This document shows positions 33,729 through 41,421 of a DNA stretch of 64,000 nucleotides, in pieces. Within the stretch, counting starts at the first letter, position 1. Every line of letters begins with the position of its first letter. The translations under genes and the position numbers were made by a program. The stretch lies in assembly GCF_003999975.1 (NCBI RefSeq), contig NZ_RJAC01000008.1:279021-343020 (forward strand), written 5' to 3'. The notes beneath the pieces are model-generated. The model saw nothing but the letters and a program-made list of their open reading frames with translations, was not told where the DNA came from and made no database searches. This DNA comes from Actinoplanes solisilvae (GTDB taxonomy: Bacteria; Actinomycetota; Actinomycetes; Mycobacteriales; Micromonosporaceae).

Positions 33729-33893
33729 CAGCCCGGCCCGGCTCGGCCCGGCTCGGCCCGGCTCGGCCCGGCCCGGCCCAGGCTCGGCTCGGCTCGGCCC
33801 CGGCTCGGCTCGGCCCCGGGTCGGCCCAGGCTCGGCTCGGCCCCGGCTCGGCTCGGCCCCGGCTCGGCCCCGGCCCGGGCCGGTCCGGCCTGA
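33729..33893. repeat. Decamer GC repeat with G-quadruplex spacing on the minus strand
   Basis: GCTCGGCCCG repeats perfectly at 33741-33770, with degenerate copies from 33729 to about 33893 (units GGCTC, GGCCC, GGCCCC). On the minus strand this reads GGG-CCGAGCC-GGG-CCGAGCC-GGG and so on, matching the G3-N7 quadruplex rule in at least four consecutive runs. It lies between the small protein gene and the trp leader. Confidence 0.85.
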
Positions 33894-33972
33894 GCTGGTG
33901 CGGTCCACCCCGATCCGCCGCTCGGGTGGGCGAATTCTGGGACGGGACTGGTGTCTGGCTCGCCGCCGGTCG

Positions 33973-33978
33973 TAAGCT
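33973..33978 (+). promoter_or_regulatory. -10 box for a leaderless trp leader transcript
   Basis: TAAGCT ends 7 nt before the leader-peptide ATG, the spacing seen for actinobacterial leaderless transcripts whose first base is the start codon. No ribosome-binding site precedes the ATG. Confidence 0.55.
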
Positions 33979-33985
33979 CGGCCGC

Positions 33986-34021
33986 ATGCTGCACGCGCGA
34001 TTGAATTGGTGGCCCGCCTGA
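33986..34021 (+). CDS. trpL: Trp leader peptide of the anthranilate synthase attenuator
   Basis: Eleven codons, MLHARLNWWPA, with tandem Trp codons at 34007-34012 and a TGA at 34019. It is followed by mutually exclusive hairpins and lies 112 bp ahead of the anthranilate synthase gene. Slow translation at the Trp codons would report low charged tRNA-Trp and favour read-through. A similar leader controls a fused anthranilate synthase gene in Streptomyces venezuelae. Confidence 0.88.
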   Translation: MLHARLNWWPA

Positions 34022-34023
34022 CC

Positions 34024-34083
34024 GGCGGCTCACTCTCCCGCGCGTAACAACCCACGCGGCCGCCTCCCCGAGGCGGCCGTTTT
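34024..34083 (+). terminator. Trp attenuator: antiterminator and terminator stems
   Basis: Terminator: CGGCCGCCTC (34057-34066), loop CCC, GAGGCGGCCG (34070-34079), then TTTT. Antiterminator: GGCGGC at 34024-34029 can pair with GCCGCC at 34059-34064, which would break the terminator. In the default state the same GGCGG pairs instead with CCGCC at 34014-34018, next to the leader stop. Ribosome stalling at 34007-34012 covers that first segment and lets the antiterminator form. Confidence 0.85.
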
Positions 34084-34133
34084 CGTATGGTCGGACCTCG
34101 GTCGGCGCCGCCGAGACCCGAAAGAGGACCACC

Positions 34134-35948
34134 ATGCGGCCTTTCGCTCTGCTCCACCGGGACGGCGCCGACCACGTCGAAGTGCTCACAGGAGACGTCG
34201 TGACCGTCGCCTCGCTCGACGACATTCCCCTGCATCGCGGCCGGCCCACCCTGGCCGTCGTCCCCTATCGGCAGATCACCGAACGTGGCTTCGACTGCGT
34301 CGACGACGCCGCGCCGCTCGAGTGCCTGATCGTGCGGTCGTCGCGGAAGGAACCGCTCGACGCTTTCCCGCCGGGCCCGATCAGCGTCAGTGAGGGCGGC
34401 TTCGACCTGTCTGACGACGAATACGGCTCGATCGTCGAGAACGTGCTGCGCGACGAGATCGGACGCGGTGAGGGCGCCAACTTCGTGATCCATCGGGTCT
34501 ACACCGGGAGGGTCGACGGTGATCCGATCGCCGCCGCCCGGTCGGCCTTCGGTCGCCTGCTCGCGTCGGAGCAGGGCACCTACTGGACGTTCCTCGTGCA
34601 CACGGGCACCCGCACGCTCGTCGGCGCCACCCCGGAGCGCCATGTCAGCGTCACCGACGGGATCACGATGATGAACCCGATCAGCGGCACCTTCCGCAAC
34701 GGCTCCGGCCGCCTGCTCGACTTCCTGCGGGACCCGAAGGAGGTCGAGGAGCTCTACATGGTCTTGGACGAGGAGCTCAAGATGATGGCGAAGGTGGCCG
34801 AGCACGGCGGCCAGGTCGCCGGCCCTTACCTGAAGCAGATGACCCACCTGACGCACACCGAGTATCTGCTGGCCGGGCGCGGCTCGCTCGACGTGCGCGA
34901 CGTCCTGCGCGAGACCATGTTCGCCCCTACGGTGACCGGCAGCCCGATCGAGAACGCCTGCCGGGTGATCGCCCGGCACGAGCGGCGCGGACGCGGCTAC
35001 TACGCCGGCGTGCTCGCCCTGCTCGACCACGACGACCAGGGCCGGCAGACGTTGGACGCGCCGATCCTCATCCGCACCGCGGAGATCTCTCCGGAGGGCG
35101 CGTTGCGCGTGCCGGTCGGCGCGACGCTGGTGCGCCACTCGACCGCGGCGGGCGAGGTCGCGGAGACGCACACCAAGGCGGCGGGCATTCTCGCGGCCCT
35201 CGGCGCGGTCGCCGCGAAGTCCGAACCAGGTCGCGCGGAAGTGGAGTCGCCCGAGGTGCAGGCCGCGTTGGCGGCGCGCAACGACGGGCTCGCTCGTTTC
35301 TGGCTCGACTCCCGGTCGCCGGGAGCCCTCACGGTTCCCGGGCTGGCCGGCCGGACCGCCGTGATCATCGACGGCGAGGACACGTTCACCGCGATGCTGG
35401 CCCACCAGCTCAAGGAACTGGGCCTCTCGGTCACCGTGGCCCCCTGGACCCTGCTCCCGGCGGCGGCCGCGGACGCCGATCTCGTGATCGCGGGGCCCGG
35501 CCCGGGTGATCCTGGTGACACCCGTGACCCGAAGATGGCAACCGTCCGCGAAATGATCGCCGCCCGGCTCGCGGAGCGGAAGCCGCTCTTCGCCGTGTGC
35601 CTCGGGCACCAGATTCTCGCCGGCCTGCTCGGGCTCGACCTGCACCGGCGGGACTCGCCCTACCAAGGGCTGGCACGTGACGTCGATCTCTTCGGCACGC
35701 AGCGCCGGGTCGGCTTCTATTCGAGCTTCACCGCTCTCGCTCCGGCCGACGATGTCACCACCACCTACGGTCCCGTCGAGATCGCGCGGGATCAGACTGA
35801 CTCGGCGGTGCACGCGCTGCGCGGGCCCGGTTTCGCCGGTGTGCAGTTCCACCCGGAGTCGGTGCTCAGCCGCGACGGCGTGGCCGTGCTGGCCGAACTT
35901 CTTCCAGAACTGCTGTCCGATGTGATTAGCCCGGCCAAGAACGGGTAG
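34134..35948 (+). CDS. trpEG: Fused anthranilate synthase (chorismate-binding plus glutamine amidotransferase)
   Basis: 604 residues from ATG 34134, after AAAGAGGACC. Residues of about 1-390 are the chorismate-binding domain: GATPERHVSV, MNPISGTFRNG, then the block APTVTGSPIENACRVI and RGRGYYAGVLALLD. Residues of about 405-600 are a class I glutamine amidotransferase with nucleophile Cys near residue 491 (FAVCLGHQILAG) and His-Glu in VQFHPESVLS. It makes anthranilate from chorismate and glutamine. The TVTGSPIENACRVI form also resembles PhzE-type enzymes that make ADIC, so the product could be questioned. The Trp leader in front argues strongly for tryptophan biosynthesis. No other trp gene is adjacent. 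Confidence 0.88.
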   Translation: MRPFALLHRDGADHVEVLTGDVVTVASLDDIPLHRGRPTLAVVPYRQITERGFDCVDDAAPLECLIVRSSRKEPLDAFPPGPISVSEGGFDLSDDEYGSIVENVLRDEIGRGEGANFVIHRVYTGRVDGDPIAAARSAFGRLLASEQGTYWTFLVHTGTRTLVGATPERHVSVTDGITMMNPISGTFRNGSGRLLDFLRDPKEVEELYMVLDEELKMMAKVAEHGGQVAGPYLKQMTHLTHTEYLLAGRGSLDVRDVLRETMFAPTVTGSPIENACRVIARHERRGRGYYAGVLALLDHDDQGRQTLDAPILIRTAEISPEGALRVPVGATLVRHSTAAGEVAETHTKAAGILAALGAVAAKSEPGRAEVESPEVQAALAARNDGLARFWLDSRSPGALTVPGLAGRTAVIIDGEDTFTAMLAHQLKELGLSVTVAPWTLLPAAAADADLVIAGPGPGDPGDTRDPKMATVREMIAARLAERKPLFAVCLGHQILAGLLGLDLHRRDSPYQGLARDVDLFGTQRRVGFYSSFTALAPADDVTTTYGPVEIARDQTDSAVHALRGPGFAGVQFHPESVLSRDGVAVLAELLPELLSDVISPAKNG

Positions 35949-35959
35949 CGAAGAGGGTT

Positions 35960-36004
35960 GCCGGTGGTTCAAGGGGATCGAGAGCCTCCGCTTGGGCCAC
36001 CGGC
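35960..36004. terminator. Candidate terminator between convergent genes
   Basis: GCCGGTGG (35960-35967) and CCACCGGC (35997-36004) can pair over a 29-nt loop in the 61-bp gap between two converging genes. No T-run; weak support. Confidence 0.35.
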
Positions 36005-36009
36005 CCCGA

Positions 36010-37362
36010 TCAGCCGGCGAGAACATCGTCAAGCACCTCGACAAACCGCCCAGGCTGCTCGAAGAGCACCGCGTGACCGGCGCCCGGGACATCGACCAGC
36101 TTCTTGGTTGGTGCCCGCAGCAGCGCATACCAATCGTCGAAGAGCACTCGAAGCCCGCGCATCTCGTCGCCGCCCATCACGAACCAGGCCGGCACCGGCA
36201 GGCTCGGGGCGTCGCGGCGCAGGTCGATCTCCTGCATTCTGGGATAGAGCACGTCCCAGGTGTCGAGCATCGCATTCACCACGTGGGCCTTTTGCAGCAC
36301 CGTGTACTCCCGGACGTTCAGCCCGAAGCTCGGCGTCTGCTGGTCGTAGGCCTGATTCTCGTACGTCATGATCGGCTCGTAGCCCCAGACGTCGGGATAG
36401 GGCGGCGGGCCCTGATCGGTCAGCTGCCGGGCGACCTCGTCGCGGCCGGACGAGCGCGCCCAGGACAGAATGTCGTCGTAGAAGATGCGGTCGCTCGCCC
36501 TCAGGTCGACGGCCTGGCCCGAGCCGATGTACGCGGCGAACTTCTCCGGATGCCGGCTCAGGGCGAGAACCGACAGGATCGAACCGCCCGAGTGGCCCAG
36601 CAGGTAGATCTTGTCGTGGTGGAACCGCTCGCGAAGGTAGTCGGTGACCTCGATGATGTCGTCGACCATCCGGTCGACGGTGACTCGTGACGTCGGGTCG
36701 AGCGCCGGATAGGACGAGCCGCCGCCTCGCCGGTCGAGCGTGGCCATGACGAAGCGCTGTTCGACGGCGCCCAGGTGGGTGCGGACGTTGCCCAGCTCGG
36801 ACCCGCCCGGCGCGCCCGGCACGAAGAGCAGGACCGGGAGGTCGGCCCGCTCCCCACGGATCATCACGCCGAGCCCGCCGACCCGGGTGAGCTCGGCGAC
36901 ACCGCCCGGGATCGGCGCTGTGCGGGCCGGAACGGCTATGACCGCCAGCAGGAGCAACAGACCGGCGGCGGGAAGCGCGACCAGCACCCGGCTCAGCCGC
37001 CGCTTGGCGCCACGACCGAGCGCCAGGCCGAGCAGAAGCGGCAGCAGGGTCAGGACGGCCTGCAACCCTCGACCGGCGACCAGGGCGACCACCCCGAACA
37101 GGCTGGCATGGGGCGGCTCGGCGGAAGGGCCGGCCACGCCGGAACGGGCGAGCTCGAGCGCGACGAGGAAAGCGACCGGAACAGTCAGCCAGATCAGGCG
37201 GGAACGGCCGGAGCGGCCGGCGGCCCACCCGATCGCCACACTGACCGCGACCGAGCAGAGCGCCTGGGTGACGGTCAGCGGGCCGCGCGGGGTCCACCAC
37301 CCCGCGACAGCACCCCAGAGAGCGGCGGGTAGGGCCCAGAGAAGCGCCGGAAGTCGAGTCAT
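36010..37362 (-). CDS. Membrane-anchored alpha/beta hydrolase
   Basis: 450 residues from ATG at 37362; the longer in-frame extension upstream lacks a ribosome-binding site and codes for unstructured sequence. About four hydrophobic segments fill residues 5-150 (for example LPALLWALPAALWGAVAGW). The hydrolase domain starts near 165: LFVPGAPGGSELGN (oxyanion side), TLDRRGGGSSYPALDP, nucleophile Ser in LLGHSGGSILSVLAL, and the late His in VPGAGHAVLFEQP. It resembles proline iminopeptidase-type hydrolases in the order of motifs. The substrate is unknown. The gene faces the two-component pair across a 109-bp divergent region. Confidence 0.85.
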   Translation of the reverse strand: MTRLPALLWALPAALWGAVAGWWTPRGPLTVTQALCSVAVSVAIGWAAGRSGRSRLIWLTVPVAFLVALELARSGVAGPSAEPPHASLFGVVALVAGRGLQAVLTLLPLLLGLALGRGAKRRLSRVLVALPAAGLLLLLAVIAVPARTAPIPGGVAELTRVGGLGVMIRGERADLPVLLFVPGAPGGSELGNVRTHLGAVEQRFVMATLDRRGGGSSYPALDPTSRVTVDRMVDDIIEVTDYLRERFHHDKIYLLGHSGGSILSVLALSRHPEKFAAYIGSGQAVDLRASDRIFYDDILSWARSSGRDEVARQLTDQGPPPYPDVWGYEPIMTYENQAYDQQTPSFGLNVREYTVLQKAHVVNAMLDTWDVLYPRMQEIDLRRDAPSLPVPAWFVMGGDEMRGLRVLFDDWYALLRAPTKKLVDVPGAGHAVLFEQPGRFVEVLDDVLAG

Positions 37363-37459
37363 GCGAGAGACGATCCCGCTCGGCGGCCGGGAGCACAGCC
37401 GCCATCGGTCGGGGGTCGACCCAGTACTTTGGTAGGTCCTCAGCCGCCGCCGCAGCTCG

Positions 37460-37465
37460 TAGGCT
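37460..37465 (+). promoter_or_regulatory. -10 box of a probable leaderless transcript (kinase gene)
   Basis: TAGGCT followed by six bases and then ATG 37472. The same TAGGCT-N6-ATG arrangement occurs at 39569. No ribosome-binding site is seen. Confidence 0.5.
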
Positions 37466-37471
37466 GCGCTC

Positions 37472-38821
37472 ATGTCGTCGCTTCTGTTCGCGTTGCTGGT
37501 GCCCGGCCCGCCGGGCAGCCGGCTCTCGGTCCTGCGCGACCGCACGGCCGACATCCTGGCTGTGCTGTCCGCGCTGGCCTACGGCGCGATCATGGTGCCG
37601 CTCGGCGACGCGACCTCGCCCCACGCGGCGATCCCCTGGCAGGCCGACGTGGCGATCGGCATCCCGTGCGCGCTCGCTCTGCTGGTCCGCCGCCGGTGGC
37701 CGCTGGGGCTCTGCCTCGCGCTGCTGCCGTTCGGCGCCATCTCGGTGATGGCGACCGGCGCCATCCTGGTGGCCCTGTTCACCGTCGCCATCCGCCGTCG
37801 TGCGGGCCTGGTGCTCGCCCTCGCCGCCGCCCACCTCTCGACCGGTGTCGTCTATTACGTCCTGCAGCACGACCCGCCGTTCGCCCTCTGGGTCGACCTG
37901 CTCATGCGGTCGGTGACCGGGCTCGCGGCGATCGGCTGGGGCATGTTCCTGCAGGCCTACCGGCACCTGACCTCGTCCCTACGGGTCGAGGCGGCGAACG
38001 CCCAGGCTCAGCAGCAGCTACGGGTCGACCAGGCGCGGCTGAGCGAGCGGACACGCATCGCTCGCGAGATGCACGACGTTCTCGCTCACCGCATGTCCAT
38101 GGTCAGCCTGCACGCGGGGGCGCTCGAGGTGCGCACCGACGCCGACCCCGACGAGATCGCGACCGCCGCCCGCACGATCCGCATCAGCTCCCACGAGGCC
38201 CTGGAGGAATTGCGCACGGTCATCGGCGTCCTGCGCCAGACCGAACCCGAGAACACCGGGTACGCCACCACAACCACCACCGATGGCACCGCGGTGAACC
38301 ACCACCTGATTGGTCCCGGCGCCGACCTGGCGGCTGCTCTCGACACTCTCGTCGGGGAGGACCGCGCGGGCTCCGGCGACCGCGACGAGGGTGATGCCGA
38401 CACTCGGCCCGAGCCGCCGCAGCCGCGGTTCTGGGAGGTGGCCGATCTGCTGACCGGGGCGCGCACGGCCGGCATGAACATCGACTTCGCGTGGGTGGTC
38501 CCCCGGGCGTCGCCGTCACAGGAGCTGGGGCGGACGGCCTATCGGGTGGTGCAGGAGGCGCTGACCAACGCGCGCAAGCATGCCCCCGGCGCCGAGGTCG
38601 AGGTGCTGCTCGACGGAGGTGGCGACCGCGATCTGCGCATCCGGGTCGTGAACTCGCTGGAGAGCTGGCCGGGGGTGCCTCCGGTCGTCGACGAAGTGCC
38701 CGGGGCGGGCGCGGGCCTGATCGGGGTCGGTGAACGGGTGGCGCTCGTCGGCGGCCGGGTGGAGTACGGCCCCGAGGGCGACCGTTTCCGCCTGGAGGCG
38801 TGGTTGCCGTGGCGCGAATAG
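37472..38821 (+). CDS. NarL-family sensor histidine kinase
   Basis: 449 residues, ATG 37472. Five or so hydrophobic segments form the N-terminal half (about 25-175), with little extracytoplasmic sequence. The dimerisation domain is HisKA_3: SERTRIAREMHDVLAHRMSMVSLHAGALEV, phospho-acceptor His in REMHDVLAH near residue 208. The ATPase domain has RVVQEALTNARKHAPGA and GAGLIGVGERVALVGG. A 60-residue insert rich in Asp/Glu/Gly (EDRAGSGDRDEGDADTRP) interrupts the region between them. It overlaps the response regulator by 22 bp, so they are one system. Kinases of this membrane type often sense envelope damage. Confidence 0.92.
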   Translation: MSSLLFALLVPGPPGSRLSVLRDRTADILAVLSALAYGAIMVPLGDATSPHAAIPWQADVAIGIPCALALLVRRRWPLGLCLALLPFGAISVMATGAILVALFTVAIRRRAGLVLALAAAHLSTGVVYYVLQHDPPFALWVDLLMRSVTGLAAIGWGMFLQAYRHLTSSLRVEAANAQAQQQLRVDQARLSERTRIAREMHDVLAHRMSMVSLHAGALEVRTDADPDEIATAARTIRISSHEALEELRTVIGVLRQTEPENTGYATTTTTDGTAVNHHLIGPGADLAAALDTLVGEDRAGSGDRDEGDADTRPEPPQPRFWEVADLLTGARTAGMNIDFAWVVPRASPSQELGRTAYRVVQEALTNARKHAPGAEVEVLLDGGGDRDLRIRVVNSLESWPGVPPVVDEVPGAGAGLIGVGERVALVGGRVEYGPEGDRFRLEAWLPWRE

Positions 38822-39495
38822 CTCCGGCCGAGGACGGCAGCAGGCCGACGCGGCTGGTCATCGTCGATGACGATCCGATGGTGCGCACCGGGCTGCGGCT
38901 GATGTTCGGGGGCCTGCCCGATCTTGAGGTGGTCGGGGAAGCGGCCGACGGGGCTGAGGCGATCACGGCGGTCGACGCGCACTGGCCCGATGTCATCCTC
39001 ATGGACGTTCGGATGCCGCGGGTCGACGGCGTCGAGGCGACCCGACGCATTCGTGGGCGGGCCGGGGCTCCGCAGGTCATCATGCTGACGACGTTCAACG
39101 TGGATGCGCAGGTGCTGGAGGCGCTTCGCAGCGGGGCCACCGGGTTCCTGCTCAAGGACACGCCGCCGGCGGATCTGATCGCGGCCGTTCGGAACGTGGC
39201 CGCCGGCGGGAGCATCCTGTCGCCGCAGGTGATCCGGACCGTTGTCGACTTCGTGGCCGCCTCCGGTGGGGGGACTCGGCGTGCGCAGGCGCACGAGCAG
39301 TTGAACAGGCTCACCGATCGGGAACGTGAGGTGGCGATCGGCCTGGGGCACGGCTGGTCCAACGCCGAGATCGGTGCCGCTCTCGGCATGGGCGTCTCAA
39401 CGGTGAAAGGCCACGTGTCGCGCGTCCTGGCCAAGCTCTGCATGAACAACCGCTCCCAGGCCGCGGTGCTGATCCACGACGCCGGCCTGGTCTGA
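38800..39495 (+). CDS. NarL/LuxR-type response regulator
   Basis: 231 residues from GTG 38800 inside the kinase gene (a second GTG at 38809 is possible). Receiver: LVIVDDDPMVRTG, Asp in VILMDVRMPRVDG, Thr in IMLTTFN, Lys in FLLKDTPPADL. Output: LuxR helix-turn-helix LTDREREVAIGLGHGWSNAEIGAALGMGVSTVKGHVSRVLAKL. Partner of the overlapping kinase. Confidence 0.94.
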   Translation: MVAVARIAPAEDGSRPTRLVIVDDDPMVRTGLRLMFGGLPDLEVVGEAADGAEAITAVDAHWPDVILMDVRMPRVDGVEATRRIRGRAGAPQVIMLTTFNVDAQVLEALRSGATGFLLKDTPPADLIAAVRNVAAGGSILSPQVIRTVVDFVAASGGGTRRAQAHEQLNRLTDREREVAIGLGHGWSNAEIGAALGMGVSTVKGHVSRVLAKLCMNNRSQAAVLIHDAGLV

Positions 39496-39568
39496 CAGGC
39501 CGAAAGGAGACGACACCTGAAGGAACGGACGGGCAACAGGAGCGAGAACGGCGTACAGATTCGCGATC

Positions 39569-39574
39569 TAGGCT
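39569..39574 (+). promoter_or_regulatory. -10 box of a probable leaderless transcript (DsbA-fold gene)
   Basis: TAGGCT, then TTGGGC, then ATG 39581. The purine-rich GAAAGGAG upstream at 39500-39507 is too far away to serve this start. Confidence 0.5.
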
Positions 39575-39580
39575 TTGGGC

Positions 39581-40159
39581 ATGGAGGCCACTTACTTTTT
39601 CGATCCCGCGTGTCCGTTCACCTGGCGCACCTCGCGCTGGCTGGTGGCGGTCGCGCCTGAGCGGGCCGTTGCCGTGCAGTGGCGGGCGTTCAGCCTGCTG
39701 GAGTTGAACGGCGACAACACTCCCGAGCGATTCCGGGGTCGGGTGCAGGCGTCATTCCGGGCGTTGCGGCTGGTCGAAGCGCTGCGGGCGGACAGCCGGG
39801 CGGAGACAGCCGGGGCGTTCTACACCGAGCTCGGCACGCGGGTGCACGAGCAGGGGGCCACGCTGGACGACGCGACTGTCAACGAGGCGGCCGAGGCCGC
39901 GGGCATCGAGGACGCCAAAGCGGTTCTGGACGACGAGCGCTGGGACGAGGCCGTTCGCGCGTCGCACGCGGCCGGGCTCGAGCTGGCCGGGCCGGGCGTC
40001 GGATCGCCGGTGTTGCACGTGGAGGGTGCGACGCGCGGGCTGCACGGTCCGATCATCGCCGAGGTGCCCACCGGCGACGAGACGTTGACCATGTTCGATT
40101 CGGTGGTCACTCTCATGCGCGTCGACACCTTCTTCGAGGTGAAACGCGGACGGGGCTAG
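39581..40159 (+). CDS. DsbA-fold protein of the mycothiol-dependent nitroreductase (Rv2466c-like) type
   Basis: 192 residues from ATG 39581 (an in-frame TTG lies 6 bp earlier). It opens MEATYFFDPACPFTWRTSRWLVAV. Family members have CPWC at this site; here the redox motif reads CPFT, keeping the first Cys and losing the second. The rest follows the thioredoxin fold with helical insert: VQWRAFSLLELNGD, then the cis-Pro-containing GVGSPVLHVEGA and a final GPIIAEVPTG. A single-Cys form can still work with mycothiol by a monothiol route, but the change may alter activity. Cytosolic; no signal peptide. Confidence 0.8.
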   Translation: MEATYFFDPACPFTWRTSRWLVAVAPERAVAVQWRAFSLLELNGDNTPERFRGRVQASFRALRLVEALRADSRAETAGAFYTELGTRVHEQGATLDDATVNEAAEAAGIEDAKAVLDDERWDEAVRASHAAGLELAGPGVGSPVLHVEGATRGLHGPIIAEVPTGDETLTMFDSVVTLMRVDTFFEVKRGRG

Positions 40160-40169
40160 TTGCGTTTAA

Positions 40170-40203
40170 CGGCGTGACACGGATGGGTATCCGCGTCACG
40201 CCG
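40170..40203 (+). promoter_or_regulatory. Long hairpin in the leader of the 90-residue protein gene
   Basis: 15-nt arms (40170-40184 and 40189-40203) pair at 14 of 15 positions around a GGGT loop, the single mismatch being A-C. It ends 8 bp before CCGGAGGGG, the ribosome-binding site of the next gene, and starts 10 bp after the previous stop. Confidence 0.65.
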
Positions 40204-40223
40204 ATCACCACCGGAGGGGTTTG

Positions 40224-40496
40224 ATGTCCGAAGAGCCGCAGGTCACGCTCGATTCCCATTCGCTCAACCCGGTCGAGGAGAAGCTGCGCGGGCCGCTCGA
40301 GGAACAGCTCACGTCGGCGCTGCAGGCCGCGACCGACAAGATCAGGCACGGGTACGACGGGGAAAGCGTCGACGAGGTGACCGAGCAGTTGCTCGACGGG
40401 ACCCGTTCGGGCCTGCACCCGGACATCGCCGCCGGGTTCCACCCCGACCACGCCCAGCTCCGCCGCGTCGCCGAGGCCATCGTCACCGGCCACTGA
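40224..40496 (+). CDS. Small acidic protein of unknown function
   Basis: 90 residues from ATG 40224, 4 nt after GGAGGGGTTTG. The sequence (LNPVEEKLRGPLEEQLTSALQAATDKI, then VDEVTEQLLDGTRSGLHPDIAAGF) is helical, soluble and free of Cys. I do not recognise a family. A good ribosome-binding site and ordinary codon use support a real gene. The hairpin just upstream may control it. Confidence 0.72.
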   Translation: MSEEPQVTLDSHSLNPVEEKLRGPLEEQLTSALQAATDKIRHGYDGESVDEVTEQLLDGTRSGLHPDIAAGFHPDHAQLRRVAEAIVTGH

Positions 40497-40518
40497 CCGT
40501 CGGCGCCGCGCGGGCAAA

Positions 40519-41397
40519 CTAGGACGTGACGATTTCCCGGATCGTGTCCATCGCTCGCAGGCGGTCAGCGCCGGTGCCGAGGTAGGCGTCCGGGATGATC
40601 AGTTCGGTCAGGCCCAGGGCGGCGTACGCGGCCACGTCGTCGGCGAGCTTGGCCGGAGAGCCGCCGATGACCGGTGTCGTCGTCTCCGGAACAGGCCCGT
40701 CCACGACGGTCAGGGCCTGGGCCGTGCGGGCGATCGCCTTCGGGTCGCGGCCCACCGCGGCGCAGTGCGAGTCCAGGACCGCGGACTTGTGGGCCACCAG
40801 CTCCGGCCGCCCCCAGCAGTTCCACTCGTCGGCGTATTCGGCCACGACGCGCAGCATCCGCTTCTCGCCCTTCGCGCCGATCATCAGCGGGAGCGGCTGC
40901 TGCACCGGCTTCGGCTCACAAACCGCGTCGGTGACCTGGTAATAGTCACCATCCACGGTGGTGCGTGAATCGTTGAGCAGGCCGCGCAGCACCTTCACGC
41001 CCTCGACGAACCGGTCGATCCTCTGCTTCAGTGGGGGCAGCTCGATCCCGTACTGCTGGTGTTCGTTGATCTGCCATCCGGCCCCGACGCCGAAGACGAA
41101 CCGTCCGCCGCTGATCTGGTCGACCGTCGCGGCCATGTTCGCCAGGACGGCCGGGTGACGATAGGTCATGCCGTAGACGAGCGTGCCGATCCGCACCCGC
41201 GGGACCGCTGCCGCCAGCGCCGCCACCACCGAGCCGCATTCGAGGACGGGCCAGGTGTCGTCCTGCCCAGGGTCCACGTTCGGCATGAAGTGGTCGGCGA
41301 ACCAGACGCCGTCCCAGCCGGTCTCGGCCGCGTGCCGTGCCGTCTCGAGAACGCCGGCGAAGCTCTGCCCGGCGCCGGGCCATATCGAAAGTCGCAT
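40519..41397 (-). CDS. LLM-class F420-dependent oxidoreductase
   Basis: 292 residues, start at 41397 after GGAAAGG. A luciferase-like TIM barrel: MRLSIWPGAGQSFAGVLETAR, WDGVWFADHFMPNVDP, RVRIGTLVYGMTYRHPAVLANMAATVDQISGGRFVFGVGAGW, and PLPLMIGAKGEKRMLRVVAEYADEWNCWG. The HPAVLANMAATVDQ and GVGAGW segments are typical of members that use F420 rather than FMN. The substrate is unknown. It lies just before the TetR repressor gene on the same strand (24-bp gap), so it is probably transcribed with it. Confidence 0.9.
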   Translation of the reverse strand: MRLSIWPGAGQSFAGVLETARHAAETGWDGVWFADHFMPNVDPGQDDTWPVLECGSVVAALAAAVPRVRIGTLVYGMTYRHPAVLANMAATVDQISGGRFVFGVGAGWQINEHQQYGIELPPLKQRIDRFVEGVKVLRGLLNDSRTTVDGDYYQVTDAVCEPKPVQQPLPLMIGAKGEKRMLRVVAEYADEWNCWGRPELVAHKSAVLDSHCAAVGRDPKAIARTAQALTVVDGPVPETTTPVIGGSPAKLADDVAAYAALGLTELIIPDAYLGTGADRLRAMDTIREIVTS

Positions 41398-41421
41398 GCG
41401 GACACCTTTCCAGAGACGTCC

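Noticed and set aside
33729..33893. CRISPR array
   Set aside because: Uniform short GC repeats without spacers and no cas genes nearby; no CRISPR array elsewhere in the window.
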